Source: Cydia pomonella
Taxonomy: Eukaryota > Arthropoda > Insecta > Lepidoptera > Tortricidae
Assembly: GCF_033807575.1 (NCBI RefSeq)
Contig: NC_084715.1
Span: 12,139,349 to 12,203,348 of the forward strand
DNA: 64,000 bases
Direction of reading: 5' to 3'
Shown here piece after piece: positions 53,371-63,955 of the stretch. Within the stretch, counting starts at the first letter, position 1. The number at the start of each line of letters is the position of its first letter. A program made the translations under genes and the position numbers. A model generated the notes under the pieces. That model searched no databases, had not been told where the DNA came from, and saw nothing but the letters and a program-made list of their open reading frames with translations.

Positions 53371-54555
53371 TAGCAGATTATTAAATTAACAACGATATCA
53401 GCCTACCGTTGCCTATCCAAACCCTTTTCTCCTAACATTTTTATTTCTTTTATAATACCTTAAGTCACTCTGGCTGTAAACTACATGATTTAATTTTTGT
53501 CTTCATGAGTAATCATATAATTCATGTACTCAAGCATATAGGTAGTTTAAGACTGTTAATATACTTTAAAACTGAATAATTCATATGTATATAGTAGTTA
53601 ACACAATAATTATTGTATGAATTCGCGAGAAAATACTAGGCATTTATTTTAATCACACCTGTATTCCATAAATATTGCTGTCTGCATGAAATATCGTATC
53701 GCTTTCAATAAATTTCACAAAGTAAATACGTAACGAAGATAATGGGCAATTCAGACTGAAAATTTCATCAAGTTACATGTGTACAGCGAATGATTTTTGT
53801 AGACGTATTATTCGTTCACAAAGCAATAGAACAAAGCACGGACGGACTGCATCAGTCGATTTGCAAACTACGTTTCCATTCAATTTGCGATGTTCTGTCC
53901 GTATTTGGTGGATTTTTCATCGGGTTGTAATCCAACGTAATCCGGCGCGGGCAATGTGCCGGGTCGAGCAACAAAAGGATGCGCAGTCCACGTAGTCGAC
54001 CGACGAGTATTTATATCATCCAATTTTACAAGGCGTAACAGTAACAACTGAAAAGCATGAAATTTGAAGTAAATGTGAGTGTAAATTTCGACTACTTTAA
54101 TATTTTTGAACTCAATATGACATAAAATACTTAAATTTGTAGTTAAATATAAGTCAAGAGCATATGACCAAAATTCAAAATACATAGTAGTAAACCGAAA
54201 TATTGCGACTATCGCATTTCAAACATGACCAAAAAAGCCTTAAAAATCAAAAAAGTTATAAGCATCACTTTCATAAGGGAGTGGAAACACTGAAAAATTA
54301 AATATTTATTTAGTTATAAATATTTAGGTACTGAATATTTTCTGAGACAGTGAAGGAACATGTTGGTGGACAAGGAAACCGAAAAGTTATTTTTGTGTAA
54401 CAAAAATACTTATCGGTATACCAACTTATTTATTTACTTACACTATTTCAGAGTAGGTCCTTCTGAACATATATAATGAATACAATTTGCGAATTATAGG
54501 ACATAACTGACTCACAATTTATCTGTGGAAATTGGCCATATTTGTATAACAAAAG
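53371..54555. other. Unassigned intergenic DNA
   Basis: No supported feature. The frames at 53777-53995 and 53880-54185 overlap on opposite strands and have no motif. Confidence 0.5.
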
Positions 54556-54626
54556 TACCCCTAGTGTAAATTTATTCGATAGCGAAACGTGACGTGACGC
54601 GTTTGTGTTAAGTCTCATTTAGTATG
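54556..54626 (+). mobile_element. Palindromic MITE family M, truncated and diverged copy
   Basis: TA (54556-54557), CCCCTAGTGTAAATTTATTC, GAAACGTGACGTGACGCGTT, TGTGTTAAGTCTCATTTAGT; similarity stops near 54626. Only the left arm is present and it carries several substitutions and a GTGAC duplication relative to the other three copies, so it is an older family member. Confidence 0.8.
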
Positions 54627-55282
54627 TACGTAATAACGTATGAGTATTATAGCTAGGTCATGTGAGAAGTGAGAACAAGATCTTCCATTGAAGCTTAAAA
54701 TTCTTAGTGCATAGATAGGTAATCTGATCGCCCATTGTACGGACGGATAAATTAAACCCCGGGCTATGTGCAAATTCATATTTAAGAATAATGTGATCAA
54801 TAAAATTGTAATATGTAACATGGCAATTCTTACCATTATCTATGTGAGGTGATTCCATGGCGGCCCGGATTCCATTTTGCTGAGTGTACAAGTGCGTATC
54901 GTATACTCATGAACCCAGATGACGACTCAATAAAAATGGCAGCGATACGAATCTGATGAATGCTAATCTAATCTAATTTAAAATTAATCCCTAAGATGAA
55001 AAGGCCGCCCGAGGGCTCGGGAATTCAAGGCAGAATTGAGATGTTTTGGGTTGTCGTAAATTTCATTTCGGACAATGTTGCCGCAGAGAGTATTTTAATG
55101 GGAGGAGCTTTCTTTTAAGTACTATATTGTTGTACCGGAGTAAAAGTTATCTTATTGGCTTGTAACTTATGTAGGTTTTCGCCCTTAGATATTCCAGAAG
55201 TCTCCATTGAATTACAACATATTTTTTAACTACCTAAATTGAGAAGAAAAATAAAATTACATAGATCTATACACCTTATATT
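54627..55282. other. Unassigned intergenic DNA
   Basis: No gene or element recognised; minus-strand frames at 54615-54891 overlap each other and lack motifs. Confidence 0.5.
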
Positions 55283-55425
55283 ATAAAACAAAGTTCCACG
55301 TCGCGTCTGTCAGTTTGTATGTTCTCATTTTGCGATAAACTCAAAAATTAGTGAACGGATATTCACCTTTGAATTAGGTTTAGGTGGAAGGTTTTGTATA
55401 AAGCTTGCGAAACCGGGGCGATACT
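55283..55425 (+). repeat. Dispersed repeat with GCGATAAACTCAAAAAT core, copy 2
   Basis: ACAAAGTTCCACGTCGCGTC, TGTCAGTTTGTATG, GCGATAAACTCAAAAATTAG, GGTTTAGGTGGAAGGTTTTG and GCGAAACCGGGGCGATA. Homologous to 12299-12520 but more diverged in the middle; it retains the 3' CGAAACCGGGGCG segment. Confidence 0.6.
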
Positions 55426-56079
55426 TTGTTTGAAAAAAAAAACCCAGTTATTAGGCAGTTTCAAGAAATGTAATTAGTTAACGCTAAACCTAAAGTTGAA
55501 TGCTAGTAAAAAAACACGCCACGTCATATCCGTTTAAATAAATTTGTTAAAATAACGTTTGGAACATTCTAATAGTGTTTAGGTACCGATTGCTAGATAT
55601 GGAAACGCTTTCTTGTTTGTTGACTGTATGTAAAATACGTACGAAAATAAATGCAATTGACACTGACTAAAGAGCAATAAGAGTACTTAAGTACTTATTA
55701 CTACTAAATCGATCTGAATTACAGAAATTGATCAATACCATTAATACAAGGGTATAAAGTAAAATAGAATACCAGTGACTGTATTGACCTACTCGACTAG
55801 CATCATTAGGTTTCCCTCATTGAATGCGAAAACGTCGTGGTTATGAGTTTAATGTCTTCAGAATTAATCGACCGAAGCAGACGCCTAAAAGGGTGTTACG
55901 GCCTCGGCTCGCATATTTAGCGGAATGCTTAATGTATTTACACAAGTTATAACAATACCAGGAGGAGTATTAAGAAAAGTTTCAATATAAACAAAATTGA
56001 GCTCTTGGGCAATTAAGCCAGTCAGACATATAGGTACTTTAAAAACTAACATAATTACAATAATAAAAATAATCACAAG
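55426..56079. other. Unassigned intergenic DNA
   Basis: No gene or element recognised. Confidence 0.5.
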
Positions 56080-56700
56080 TCCGCGGGGCAGCTTGTAGCG
56101 AGCTGTTAGGGAGTAACGATCCGAGTGCTCCAGAGAGCCGATCAGGGTCTTCGTCTCCGGCGTGCCTTCGTCGGCCGAAGTGGAACGCTAAGGGGATCTG
56201 CAGGACTCTCAGCTCTGGCTTGCCTTCATTGGCCGTCCAGAGAGAAGTCGTCAGATCTAAATTCTCCAGGGGTGGAAGTGTTAAAAGGCATAGTGCCGCG
56301 AGTGACTTCGGAGAAAGTGTAGCACACCTCTCGACACCCCTGAGCCTCACGCCAGCGTTGCGCCTGGCCGTCTTTACGATGGCGCATCAGGTGCCCATCT
56401 AGCGAGTGGCGAGTCACTGCTTGCCTAGATAACTTGTGCCTTGTTGTTATGGCAGGTGTATATTTTACCTAAACGTAAACCATAGACCATATTATCTACA
56501 AAAGCTTCCAATGCCAGCTGAAACCGGTTCGCGTCTATTTATTGATGTACCCGTAAATGGATTCTAGCATGCGTTCTACATGACATCAAATGTCTCCAAA
56601 CGGACTCTACGTGTTGGATCTTTATCCCCACGCACGCCTTACAAATGGCGGGTCTCGAAATACCCGAAAGTTTTAAAACGGAGAAATAATCATAAAGAGC
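56080..56700 (-). mobile_element. ~650-bp repeat L, minus-strand copy
   Basis: Its reverse complement aligns with 58285-58958 over nearly its whole length: GGGGATAAAGATCCAACACG, ATGTCATGTAGAACGC, ATATGGTCTATGG, GACTCGCCACTCGCTAGATG, CAGGGGTGTCGAGAGGTGTG, CTTCCACCCCTGGAGAATTT, CTCTGGACGGCCAATGAAGG, CAAGCCAGAGCTGAGAGTCC and a GTTACTCCCTAACAGCTCGC end. GC-rich compared with the surroundings. A 103-codon frame (minus strand, 56039-56350) includes LPPLENLDLTTSLWTANEG. The element class is not recognised; it could be part of a longer retroelement. 56701-56780 (CCAAGAGAGGTACCCAGCTC) may be additional repeat sequence on its 5' side. Confidence 0.8.
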
Positions 56701-57001
56701 CCAAGAGAGGTACCCAGCTCAAAGGTCCCCATAACGCCTGCAGCTCCTGTAGCCCATAAGTCTCACGGTCCTTGTTTTAGTAGGTACGCACGTGGTTTTC
56801 AGTCTGGTGAAATTTAAATCATATTCAATGGGAACGCAGTTAATGTTTTATTCAATTACAAAACAAAAACAACTCTGTGTCCTATATTATAACATTTATA
56901 ACCATTAAAAGTAAAGGTTGACATGTAAAATACCTATATTTTATCAATAAATATTTGATTGATTGATAGGTTTATCAGTAGTTCAGAATAGTACATATCA
57001 G

Positions 57002-57190
57002 TACCCCTAGTGTAAATTTTATCGACATCATAACGTGACGAACGCGTTTGCGTTAAGTCTCATTTTGTATAGGATTTTGAGTTTCCAAAACGTCCCGCTT
57101 GGCGCGCTCTTTCTAAATCCAATACAAAATGAGACTAAACGCAAACGCGTACGTCACGTTTCAAAATCGAATTTATTTACACTAGGGGTA
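57002..57190 (-). mobile_element. Palindromic MITE family M, copy 3
   Basis: TA (57002-57003), CCCCTAGTGTAAATTTTATC .. AATTTATTTACACTAGGGG, TA (57189-57190). Reverse orientation relative to copies 1 and 2 and identical to them through the core from ATAACGTGACGAACGCG to CGTACGTCACGTTT. 185 bp. The flanking bases are again G before TA and C after TA. Confidence 0.92.
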
Positions 57191-58284
57191 CAGATTAATT
57201 TGTTATTTAAAAATGTAAAACGATAGACTTGTATTTTTCACAAATTTTACAAGTAAAACAGTCAGCGAGTGGGTAGATAGTTACACCGACCAGATTTCCC
57301 TCGCGCAAACGCTCCTCAGTAGTGATTCATTCCATTTTATCACAACGCGGGTTATCGCGCCATTATTACTCAAATAAGAGCCCCAGCACTCGTAAAATTT
57401 AATATCCTTGAATCTGAGAAAAATAAAGTATTATTGAGTCATAAATCTTTATGTCTGCTCCAACGGCGACATATCATCGCGAATATGTGAATACTTGGTA
57501 AGTTCCCATTGCCTTTATGAGGGCATAAAGTGACATAGTCGCAGTTGAGGGGAAATTACACTTGCTTTGAGACTCACGTAATTATTCTGTGCCTTGACTG
57601 TTGAATTTCGGAAAAATAACTTTACATTATTTATATATTTACATTTTAAACTTCTACTATTCTTCTATTAGAAATATGTATCAATACTAACCTAAGTAAA
57701 TTCGTCAACCTTATTGACATTTCAGCACATTTATTAAATAAGGCTTCTTATTTTCATTGTGGTGGACCTGATTGTATTAGGGGAATACGTATTCACTGAA
57801 GAATATAATAAATCTATCGTTCTCTAATATGTATTGATTTTTTTTTCTAATTGCAGATTCTTATGTACTTATTACGATTTGATAAGGTTAATACGTGTAC
57901 TTTAAATACGAGTATAATTGCCATTCTATGGACGACCGAGTTAAGGGATTCACACATCTTACTTAATTCAGTAAGTGACGACAAGGACGAAGTTCACACT
58001 TCTAAGTATTGCTGCGTCCCGGCTCAGTTGCTAAATTAAGTAAGGTGGGTGTAGCGTTTTACCTAGCATACGAACATCTGTCAAGTTCTACTTTTATTAA
58101 TTCGAACATTTACAGGAACAAAGCCAGTATAACACTTTAAACACTTGCGTTTTGTACACATCAAAAAAAGATCAGCGCTGTGGTCTCCGCGTAGCATTAA
58201 TGCTGAGTCAGCACCTATTCCTTGCCAAAACACATGACCCTCGACTAATTTAAAAATATGACATGTACTTCGTTATTACTGCTA
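57191..58284. other. Unassigned intergenic DNA
   Basis: No gene recognised. GAGCCCCAGCACTCGT at 57379 may be an end fragment of the 28.5 kb MITE. Confidence 0.5.
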
Positions 58285-58958
58285 TATTTGTATCTCCTTG
58301 GATTTCACGGGCCTATAAATCCCGGTCTTTTGATAGGCTTGTGTGGGGATATAGATCCAACACGTAGATGCCTCTTGGAGAGCTTTAATGTCATGTAGAA
58401 CGCCTGCTGGAACCCGTTCACGGGCGCAACAATAGACACCCATGAACCGGTCGCAACAGGAATTGGGATTATTGTAGTAAAGTGAACAGTATAATGGTCT
58501 ATGGATTGAAGTTTGGGAGGACAATGAGACTGGGTTATTGCAAAGACATCCGGACACCTGCCAGAATAATGTTTTCACTAGTTATCGAGGCAGGCGGTGA
58601 CTCGCCGCCCACTAGATGGGCCCCTGAAAATGCCGTCGTGAAGACGACCAGGAGCAACACCGGTGTGAGCGGCTCAGGGGTGTCAAGAGGTGTACGCCGC
58701 TTTCTACTCAGTGGCTGATAACAGCCACTGTGCTAACTCGCGTCTTATGCAAGTTTTCACTTCCACCCCTGGAGCATTTAGTTCTAACGACTTCTCTCTG
58801 GACGGCCAATGAAGGCAAGCCAGAGCTGAGAGTCCTGCGGGTCCCCTTGGGGTCCACTCCGACCGACGAAGACACGCCGGAGACGGAGACCCTGACCGAC
58901 TCTCGGGAGTACTCGGGTCCGTGGGGTCGTTACTCCCCAACAGCTCGCCACAAGCTTT
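58285..58958 (+). mobile_element. ~650-bp repeat L, plus-strand copy
   Basis: Inverse partner of 56080-56700. Landmarks: GGGGATATAGATCCAACACG, ATGTCATGTAGAACGCC, GGTCTATGG, GACTCGCCGCCCACTAGATG, CAGGGGTGTCAAGAGGTGTA, CTTCCACCCCTGGAGCATTT, CTCTGGACGGCCAATGAAGG and CCCCAACAGCTCGCCACAAG. The frame 58730-59047 includes LPPLEHLVLTTSLWTANEG, matching the other copy, but the two then diverge in frame (indels), so coding status is doubtful. Between the two copies lie 1.6 kb that include MITE M copy 3. Confidence 0.8.
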
Positions 58959-59024
58959 TACTGCTATTATTATTAAAAAAGCATAAACCTAAGTTATGGT
59001 TAAATATCGATTTTATCTATCTAT

Positions 59025-59122
59025 TTTACCTTTTATCCGACGTTTAAGCCAAATAAAAATAGATACATACAAATGAATGCCTAAAAATAATAATAATGGC
59101 CTAGTGGATAAAAGGTAAAATG
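59025..59122. repeat. Short inverted repeat pair
   Basis: TTTTACCTTTTATCC (about 59026-59040) and GGATAAAAGGTAAAA (about 59106-59120) are exact 15-bp inverse repeats enclosing about 65 bp with an AAT microsatellite. MITE-like but too short to classify. Confidence 0.6.
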
Positions 59123-60369
59123 AAATTTTATCGCGGTAGACTCGTTAATGACATTAAATGAAGTCAGTATAGCTACAAAGTTTAGTGAAGAATCCTCACT
59201 CTAATAACACACTTAGTTTCGATCGGGTTCAACTGTTCGAATTCAGTTGCGTGTGAAATTACTAGTGCTAATTTATTACTCTGCTCTCGTACAGTCGGGC
59301 GCGTAAGCGTTTTTATTGGCCGTGGGCATTAAACGATTGATGGTGTTAACTTGTGTTGATGACTGTAGACGAGTAGTTAAGAATAAAATTTCCATGGTGT
59401 CCGTTACGGATTGTATAATGAGGAAACCTAATTTTGTCTACGACTGCGACGCGTAAAATTTGTTCACCCCATCTCCGATACAAATCTGTATATTAACCCT
59501 TGATAAATCACCGGAAGTGAAAAAAAGTGTTTTACGTGGTAGATATTTCAGGTCATAATAAAATATTTCATGATAAATTTCACAGATTCTGGATTTGTTA
59601 GTGTCATCACACAATCAATTTTATTCTTAACTAATCCAGATCAAATGTATGATCTGCTATTTCAATCAGAATACGCCACATGGTTAAATTAAGCTATCAG
59701 TATTGATCAAATATATTTATGGTAGAAAACGTCTACTAAACATTTCGAATTTGGAAGATATATAAACGCAGAGTTGAAAGCATGCGATTAACGGAATGTA
59801 GGAAAAACTACATTTTAAATTAGATTTTTTTATTTATTTAATAAATCTTACAGTTAAGAGGCTGTCAACACCCTGTCCTTGAAATTGATGTTACTTAAAC
59901 AGTTTTTTAAGAAAGACTATTTGTTTTAGTCAAGTAAGAAAAATATATGTTCATATTAATTATAATTCAAAGACCGTGGTTGTACTCGATACATGATTGA
60001 ACGAAGTCGGCTCGATAGAAAATAATTGCAAAGATTGGTCTTAAAATCACAATTAAACGGTTTTATGTCTTTATTGTTTTGACTTATGGGTCTGCAATTA
60101 AAATCACAATAAAAAAACATTTATATCTAAACCGCTGTTGAGTAAAATATTACACTAATAATACACTTTTATTTATTTAAATATTTTTCTTATTATTCCC
60201 TTGCCCAGGCCCAGTAACATGCGACAGTGCTATCTCATTTACTCCAATACAAATAGACAGTGTGCGCGCTTTAGGTATTGACATCCTCTTAATCTAATAA
60301 CACTATAATCTAATGACACTATATTGTAACATTTGTAACACAGCGGTAAGCGCATTGCCATTTTTCATA
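59123..60369. other. Unassigned AT-rich DNA
   Basis: TTAAAATCACAAT occurs twice (about 60040 and 60100). No gene or element recognised. Confidence 0.5.
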
Positions 60370-60775
60370 TAGTTGTTAGATTCGTAGCTGGCCCCAACGG
60401 CTTATCCTTTGTCTATTGTTAACTAAAACGGCGCGTTGGCACCTGAGCGCGGGCTAGTCCAACGCTCAAAAAACCAGTGTAGGTGTGCTCTCCAATAACG
60501 CGACTTTGTTACGCATATCGAGGACACATTTTAGGCTGGTTCGGTAGCGTTCGAATCGCCGGCACTCAGTAACCGTATAGAGACTACACAAGAAATCGCA
60601 AATTATTTTTCCATTTGTTCATTTTGAATCTTATTTCAATTGCCATAGGAGTTGTAATTAAATAACCGGTTAAAGTGACCGGGCCCCTTTTTTTGCAGGT
60701 AGTGGCACGCGCCGTTTTAGTCAACAATGGACAAAGGATAAGCCGTTGGGGGCCAGCTACAAATCTACAAACTAT
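60370..60775. mobile_element. ~405-bp MITE with ~65-bp terminal inverted repeats
   Basis: Left: TAGTTGTTAGATTCGTAGCT, GGCCCCAACGGCTTATCCTT, TGTCTATTGTTAACTAAAAC, GGCGCG. Right end read inversely: TAGTTTGTAGATTTGTAGCT, GGCCCCCAACGGCTTATCCT, TTGTCCATTGTTGACTAAAA, CGGCGCG. These are near-perfect inverse repeats with a few substitutions and one indel. The interior has no coding motif. A TA or ATA flank is present at both ends (CATA left, TATAC right), so the target may be TA; boundaries are uncertain by a few bases. Confidence 0.85.
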
Positions 60776-61646
60776 ACATTCCGTTAACGTATGCTTTTAA
60801 CGCTGCGCATGGCATTATCGCATAAAACAACCGCGCGCTTATACGAGTCACGTATTTGCCGCAAATAATCGTATTATACGTTTACGTATAACCATCGCCA
60901 ATGCCAGTGACAGGTACCCCAGTACAGACTGTGACTGCGAACTTTGACAGTAGCAGTTGATTAATCGTGTCTCATATTCCGGCCGAGAGCTCGGCTCGAG
61001 GATTGTTTTTTAGCCCCAACTGTCTGGAACAGTCCGCTTCTATTTGTATATAGTATTTATGAATGATCTGAGATGATTTTTTGGCTACAAACTCTAAGCT
61101 GTTAAGAGTTCGCAGCAAGCTCAGTTCTCCGTACAAACGTAGTTAAGCTTTAATTTTAAAAGGACTAGCTAGATTGTATTTCTATTGTATTCTAGTGTAT
61201 ATACACCGTGTACATTGTATATCTATGTCTGTAATTCGTTTATGTAGCTTCAGATACCATAGTTGAAAAAAAAACAGGGAGTTAAATTTATGTTAATTCA
61301 TACTATAGCAGTCTTGAAAGTTAATTGTTGCCACTAGTAACAAAAGCGAAGTGTGTTTTGGCCGCTTAACCTGCTAAGATATGATATAAAACTAATAAAA
61401 CCAATGAGAATACAGCGTCAAAATTGTGGCAACAAAAATCTTTACTCTCATGACAGTCATGACGTATGCACCTATTAACATAGTTTAGGATCATTTTTAG
61501 TTACAGTGAGTTTTTAGAACGAAGTTCCTAATCGGTCGGTTGGCGGATGGGGGCTAGGTGAAAATAATGTAAGATTTTTCGGTCACGGCCCTCTTTTGTT
61601 TAAATATTTTCGCGCGAATAAGTAGCCGAATTTCACTGACTTACAA
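60776..61646. other. Unassigned intergenic DNA
   Basis: Contains the palindrome GCCGAGAGCTCGGC at about 60982-60995. No gene or element recognised. Confidence 0.5.
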
Positions 61647-61815
61647 GTATGCTATAGGTCTTCGTTTGGGGCCCAGTATCTTACGGAGGATTTTCCTCTC
61701 GGCAACTAGCAGCATGTTTTCTTCCTTGAGTGTTAGTGTCCATGCTTCGCATCCGTAGGTTAGGATTGGGCGAATCACGGATGGAAGCTGGACAGTCCTT
61801 AAGAACCGTGATTGA
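61647..61815 (-). pseudogene. LINE family Q, inverted 5' part (RT C-terminal region)
   Basis: On the minus strand: FLRTVQLPSVIRPILTYGCE, AWTLTLKEENMLLVAERKIL, RKILGP, ending at a stop near 61647-61650. The phrase (V/I)(L)-P-[IV]-L-T-Y-G-x-E-x-W-[TS]-L-T followed by E-R-K-I-L-R-K-I-[LF]-G-P is the conserved segment just after the RT core in many LINE ORF2 proteins. In the intact protein this segment precedes the W-x-x-x-x-N-x-E-I region seen at 51.3 kb and the segment on the plus strand immediately to the right here, so the two parts of one copy lie in opposite orientation. Confidence 0.85.
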
Positions 61816-61816
61816 A

Positions 61817-61855
61817 GTGGCTGAACCTAGTGGCTGAACCTAGTGGCTGAACCTA
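61817..61855. repeat. Three tandem copies of a 13-bp unit at the inversion junction
   Basis: GTGGCTGAACCTA at 61817-61829, 61830-61842 and 61843-61855, identical. One copy, followed by ACATC, is the expected LINE sequence (V-A-E-P-N-I; compare V-S-E-P-N-I at 51.3 kb). The two extra copies lie exactly where the inverted and non-inverted parts of the LINE meet. Confidence 0.9.
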
Positions 61856-62099
61856 ACATCATGGGAGAAAGTAAAGCCCACAGACTCCGTTGACTGGGCC
61901 ACCTTGAGAGAATGGGCGAAGATCGGAACGTAAAAAGCCCTAGGTATCGCTGGAGCGACATGGTGGAGGCGGATCTGCGCGATTGGCGCAATTGGGAGTC
62001 GACAATTGGCGAGAGGTCGCACAGGACCGAGAAAAGTGGCGCTATCTTGTGTCGGAGGCCAAATCTCATTTTGGATCACTGACCCAACGGAGTAAGTAA
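61843..62099 (+). pseudogene. LINE family Q, 3' part of ORF2 in sense orientation
   Basis: Frame from 61843: VAEPN, IMGESKAHRLR, stop at 61891-61893 (TGA where the family has Trp), LGHLERMGEDRNVK, SPRYRWSDMVEADLRD. Relative to the 51.3 kb fragment about 20 codons (the FGVPNGRRPSGR section) are deleted between NVK and SPRYRW. Near 61984-61990 the frame shifts and continues QLGVDNWREVAQDREKWRYL, VSEAKSHFGSLTQRSK to TAA at 62097-62099. This is the true C-terminus of the family. The two minus-strand frames at 61827-62139 are shadows. Confidence 0.88.
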
Positions 62100-63529
62100 G
62101 TTTTGTACTAGTATACTGCGTTCCAACCGAGTGTTCCACGACACTCAGGATTTTTTTTTTTGTAAACTTTTCTATAATAATGTTCTACCGTATTTATATA
62201 GCGGCCTTAAAACATGCCTAAATAAATTGAATTATACTAAACTAAATTAAACTATAAAAATCCCACGCCCACAATACAAGCGGAAGCTTTTAAGCTAGGT
62301 TAAATTCAATCATATTTAAAATTCATTAAATCATGAGGTATGTTTTGGGACTTTAGTAGAATCGATATTTTTGCTCTAAACTACCTCCAGGTAGGTACAG
62401 TTAGTAGATACAAAAGCTCGTGAGCTCTTACGTTGTCTTAGCAATAAAGCTTAGACACTCGCGACACTCCTACAGCGGTGGCTCCCTCTTATTTACTTTG
62501 TAACTTGTAGTGGTCTTCAGACACATGCCACACTAAAACGCATTAGTTTGTTTCAGTTTAGATAGGTCAAAAAGATGCGTAAGGGAAGTTTTGGATGTAG
62601 AAATAACACGCGTTGTTGTTTTAGACAAATACATAGTTAAAATAGTGTTCTCATACAAATTACCTATATTTATTTATTATTTATTTATTTGTTTGTCAAG
62701 AAGATAACGCAGAAATAAACATGAAGCGTACAGTAAGATTTTAGTTCGATATTTGATTACCGATGTTTCCTTGAAAGTATCTCACTGCAAACACAAAATA
62801 CCACAAGCAACATTATGATTATATGCTCAAGAAGGAATATTATCACTTTTTAGGGATATGGCAAAAACGGAATGCTTTTAGTTTCATCATGTCCGTCTGG
62901 CCATCCGTCTGTAAGTATGTCACAACCACTTATAAATTTAAAATAAAAAGAAAATCATTGATTTCAAGCGTTCGCTCATATCACACTTAACTCAGTAGCA
63001 GTACTTAATATATATATATTGTTAATTGCGTCAATACTAAATAGTTTATTGTGTTCTATTACTAATTTAATTTGTGCCTAGGAAATAAATAATAGTTGTT
63101 TGCTCAGCAGCAATGCCTACAGCCGCAAACGCTAATAAGAAAACAATACCACATAAGACACATGGAGTAATTATGTAACAACGTAATCCAAATTGAGATG
63201 GCTAAGACCAATTCATTAAGCTAACAAAGCCTGGAGAATGTTATCGCACACGTCCTCATTTAGGAGAATCAAATGTGAACAGCTATCCGCTATGGTCTGA
63301 TAATAATCTAGTATCAAATATTTCGTGATGTGACGAGTCACTACAGAATTACCCAGGCAGCTTAAAAATTTCGTTACCAGTTGCATTCTGCAGTTCATTT
63401 TTAAACATTGAAAAAAAAAAACTAAAAGAAAATACAGGGAAAAATCCTTAGCAACAAATTTAATCGTTCTTTCTTTATCAAGAGGGCTATCGAAATCAGA
63501 AAATGTGTCCTTGGTCCTTGAGCTTATTT
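62100..63529. other. Unassigned intergenic DNA
   Basis: The first 100-150 bp are presumably the 3' UTR of the LINE (an ATAATAATG.. and AAATTGAATTATACTAAACT-rich section ends near 62255), but no definite tail is visible. 62885-62915 (TCATGTCCGTCTGGCCATCC) is a crumb of a common repeat. The rest is unassigned. Confidence 0.45.
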
Positions 63530-63955
63530 ACTTAAAGATGTGACTTATTTGAAATACTTGTATTTAAAATGCAAATGGGAAATGCAAAATACCTATTTAG
63601 TATTTAAATACCTTTTTAATGAAACCATTTAGTACCTAATTTACTTCAAATAGTTTTTGAGACCTATTTTCTATTTAAAAAATACAAAATACATTTTAGT
63701 AATTTGTATTTAGAGGTTACAATCTTGTCTGATTTTACAATCCTTGAAACTCTCTCATTTTTTTAACATGGATCTGTTGAATATATTTAGTAACGTCGCA
63801 CATGAGCACGAGTATAGTGAGTGGTTAAAAAACTAGAATCTTGAGCGTTGCGAGAGTTTCAAAGCACGAGAGGTGAATAAACTGAATTTGAAATAATTTT
63901 TCAAGGAAGTATTTGTATTTTGTATTTAAATACTTTTTATAAACTATTTTTCCTA
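63530..63955. mobile_element. Probable MITE rich in GTATTTAAATAC
   Basis: The left part has ATTTGAAATACTTGTATTTA, AAATGCAAATGGGAAATGCA and TATTTAAATACC; the right part has GTATTTGTATTTTGTATTTA, AATACTTTTTATAAAC. Internally CCTTGAAACTCTC (about 63744-63756) is inverted as GAGAGTTTCAAAG (about 63851-63863). I recall similar GTATTTTGTATTTAAATAC-ended elements (hAT-like) in Lepidoptera; boundaries and target duplication are not resolved. Confidence 0.5.

Noticed and set aside
46475..57226. Conserved peptide MTNAFALSLILYRILSFQ found in two places
   Set aside because: The two frames lie in copies 1 and 3 of the same MITE. DNA identity explains the match and the element is a palindrome without coding structure.
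61827..62139. Overlapping minus-strand frames of 80 and 99 codons
   Set aside because: Antisense shadows of LINE family Q, whose sense frame ends in a recognisable C-terminus.
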